Position numbers and translations under genes: made by a program
Notes under the pieces: model-generated
What the model was told of the DNA's origin: nothing
What the model saw: the letters and a program-made list of their open reading frames with translations, nothing else
Database searches by the model: none
Shown: positions 63,561-64,000 of the stretch, piece after piece
Numbering within the stretch: the stretch's first letter is position 1
How the letters are laid out: the number at the start of each line of letters is the position of its first letter
Assembly: GCF_007280415.1 (NCBI RefSeq)
Contig: NZ_VKKU01000002.1
Coordinates: 1,529,501-1,593,500, forward strand
Origin: Sphingorhabdus contaminans
GTDB lineage: Bacteria; Pseudomonadota; Alphaproteobacteria; Sphingomonadales; Sphingomonadaceae
Length of the DNA: 64,000 nt
Reading direction: 5' to 3'

Positions 63561-64000
63561 TTACTTTTCCGTGCATGCAAAAACCAGAATCTCGTTCGGA
63601 GATGATGGAAGCACTTCACGTACCGCTTTGTTCATATTGTCGATCTTGCCTGCCGTTTCGGGGTCAGGACTGCATGTAGTAACTTCATATCTCTGGCGCG
63701 CTACTCGCGCTTTCTCCATCGCGTCCAATCCCAAAAGATACCGCTCAATACGATACAACTTGTTCTGAGGATCGTAGCTCACGACGGATACCTGCGCTTC
63801 ACTATTTGGAACGAAACTACGGGACCAAGTCCCCCCATTTTCGACATATTGGGTTCTACCGTTCACGCATCCATTCTTGGACCAGGTAAACATGACATCG
63901 CTGGTATCCGATACCGTAACGCGGCTTCGCTCCGGCTGCAAAACACATCGACGTTTCCCATTATCGGGCGATCTGGCAATGCCTTTGCCCGCGATGTCAT
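63561..64000 (-). CDS. Hypothetical protein, 5' part beyond window edge
   Basis: An open frame runs from the right window edge to TAA at 63561-63563, giving about 145 residues without a start of its own in the window. The visible part has several Cys, a beta-rich segment (VSDTSDVMFTWSKNGCVNG, SFVPNSEAQVSVVSYD) and a final VFACTEK. I do not recognise the family. It is on the same strand as the solute-binding gene, 42 bp upstream of it. Confidence 0.6.
   Translation of the reverse strand, partial: DIAGKGIARSPDNGKRRCVLQPERSRVTVSDTSDVMFTWSKNGCVNGRTQYVENGGTWSRSFVPNSEAQVSVVSYDPQNKLYRIERYLLGLDAMEKARVARQRYEVTTCSPDPETAGKIDNMNKAVREVLPSSPNEILVFACTEK

Noticed and set aside
1-64000. CRISPR arrays, rRNA genes, intact insertion sequences
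   Set aside because: No regularly spaced repeats, rRNA segments or transposase-like genes were seen on either strand.

Overview
The window looks like chromosomal DNA of a sphingomonad (Alphaproteobacteria, Sphingomonadales, perhaps Sphingopyxis- or Sphingorhabdus-like). This is inferred from two large TonB-dependent receptors beside catabolic genes, many SDR enzymes, a BlaI/M56 pair, M1 and M61 peptidases with signal peptides, and the codon and GC character. No rRNA gene is present, so the genus is not settled.

Region 1 (1-11,962) is a catabolic gene cluster: the end of an amidohydrolase, a Coq4-like protein, four SDR dehydrogenases (one lacking the catalytic Tyr), an MFS transporter, an HSL-type esterase, a SnoaL/NTF2-like protein, two adjacent Lrp/AsnC regulators, a KshA/Daf36-like Rieske oxygenase and a TonB-dependent receptor. 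A 32-bp palindrome (ATGCGTAATT-N12-AATTACGCAT type) recurs with identical geometry before three transcription units and in a shortened form before a fourth. It is probably the operator of the Lrp pair. The substrate is unknown but is probably a hydrophobic, possibly esterified, cyclic compound.

Region 2 (about 12,945-27,622) lies between a 110-bp direct repeat that includes the 3' half of tRNA-Thr(GGT), with the intact tRNA at the right end. This is the structure of a tRNA-targeted genomic island, although no integrase is visible. It carries a bufferin-type RiPP operon (YHS protein, DUF2282 precursor, DUF692/MNIO enzyme, DUF2063 partner, DoxX). It also carries a LysR/glutathione-transferase/redox gene block with two DJ-1-like paralogues, an outer-membrane barrel protein, a VOC gene remnant and a PD-(D/E)XK nuclease-like gene.

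Region 3 (27,700-46,378) is mostly housekeeping: an AraC regulator with a structured leader, pyrD, gamma-glutamyltransferase, acyl-CoA synthetase, M1 peptidase, tlyA, sppA, ppa, M61 peptidase, hisS and prfA. Between a lipoprotein gene and sppA is a very short transcription unit with a Shine-Dalgarno sequence complementary to the whole 16S rRNA 3' tail.

Region 4 (46,375-53,989) is a compact operon of SsuD-like monooxygenase, aldo/keto reductase, LacI regulator and GH31 enzyme, divergent from a TonB-dependent receptor. The GH31 enzyme has the sulfoquinovose-recognition residues K251, E276, R289, W292 and Y498, so the operon is best read as an oxidative sulfoquinovose desulfonation (sulfo-SMO type) locus with TonB-dependent uptake.

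Region 5 (54,200-64,000) holds a BlaI/M56 sensor pair with a CopY-box-like tandem operator, an MBL hydrolase, membrane proteins, nadA-nadC-RNase T2, a DUF4112 protein, a peptide-type solute-binding lipoprotein and a partial gene at the right edge.
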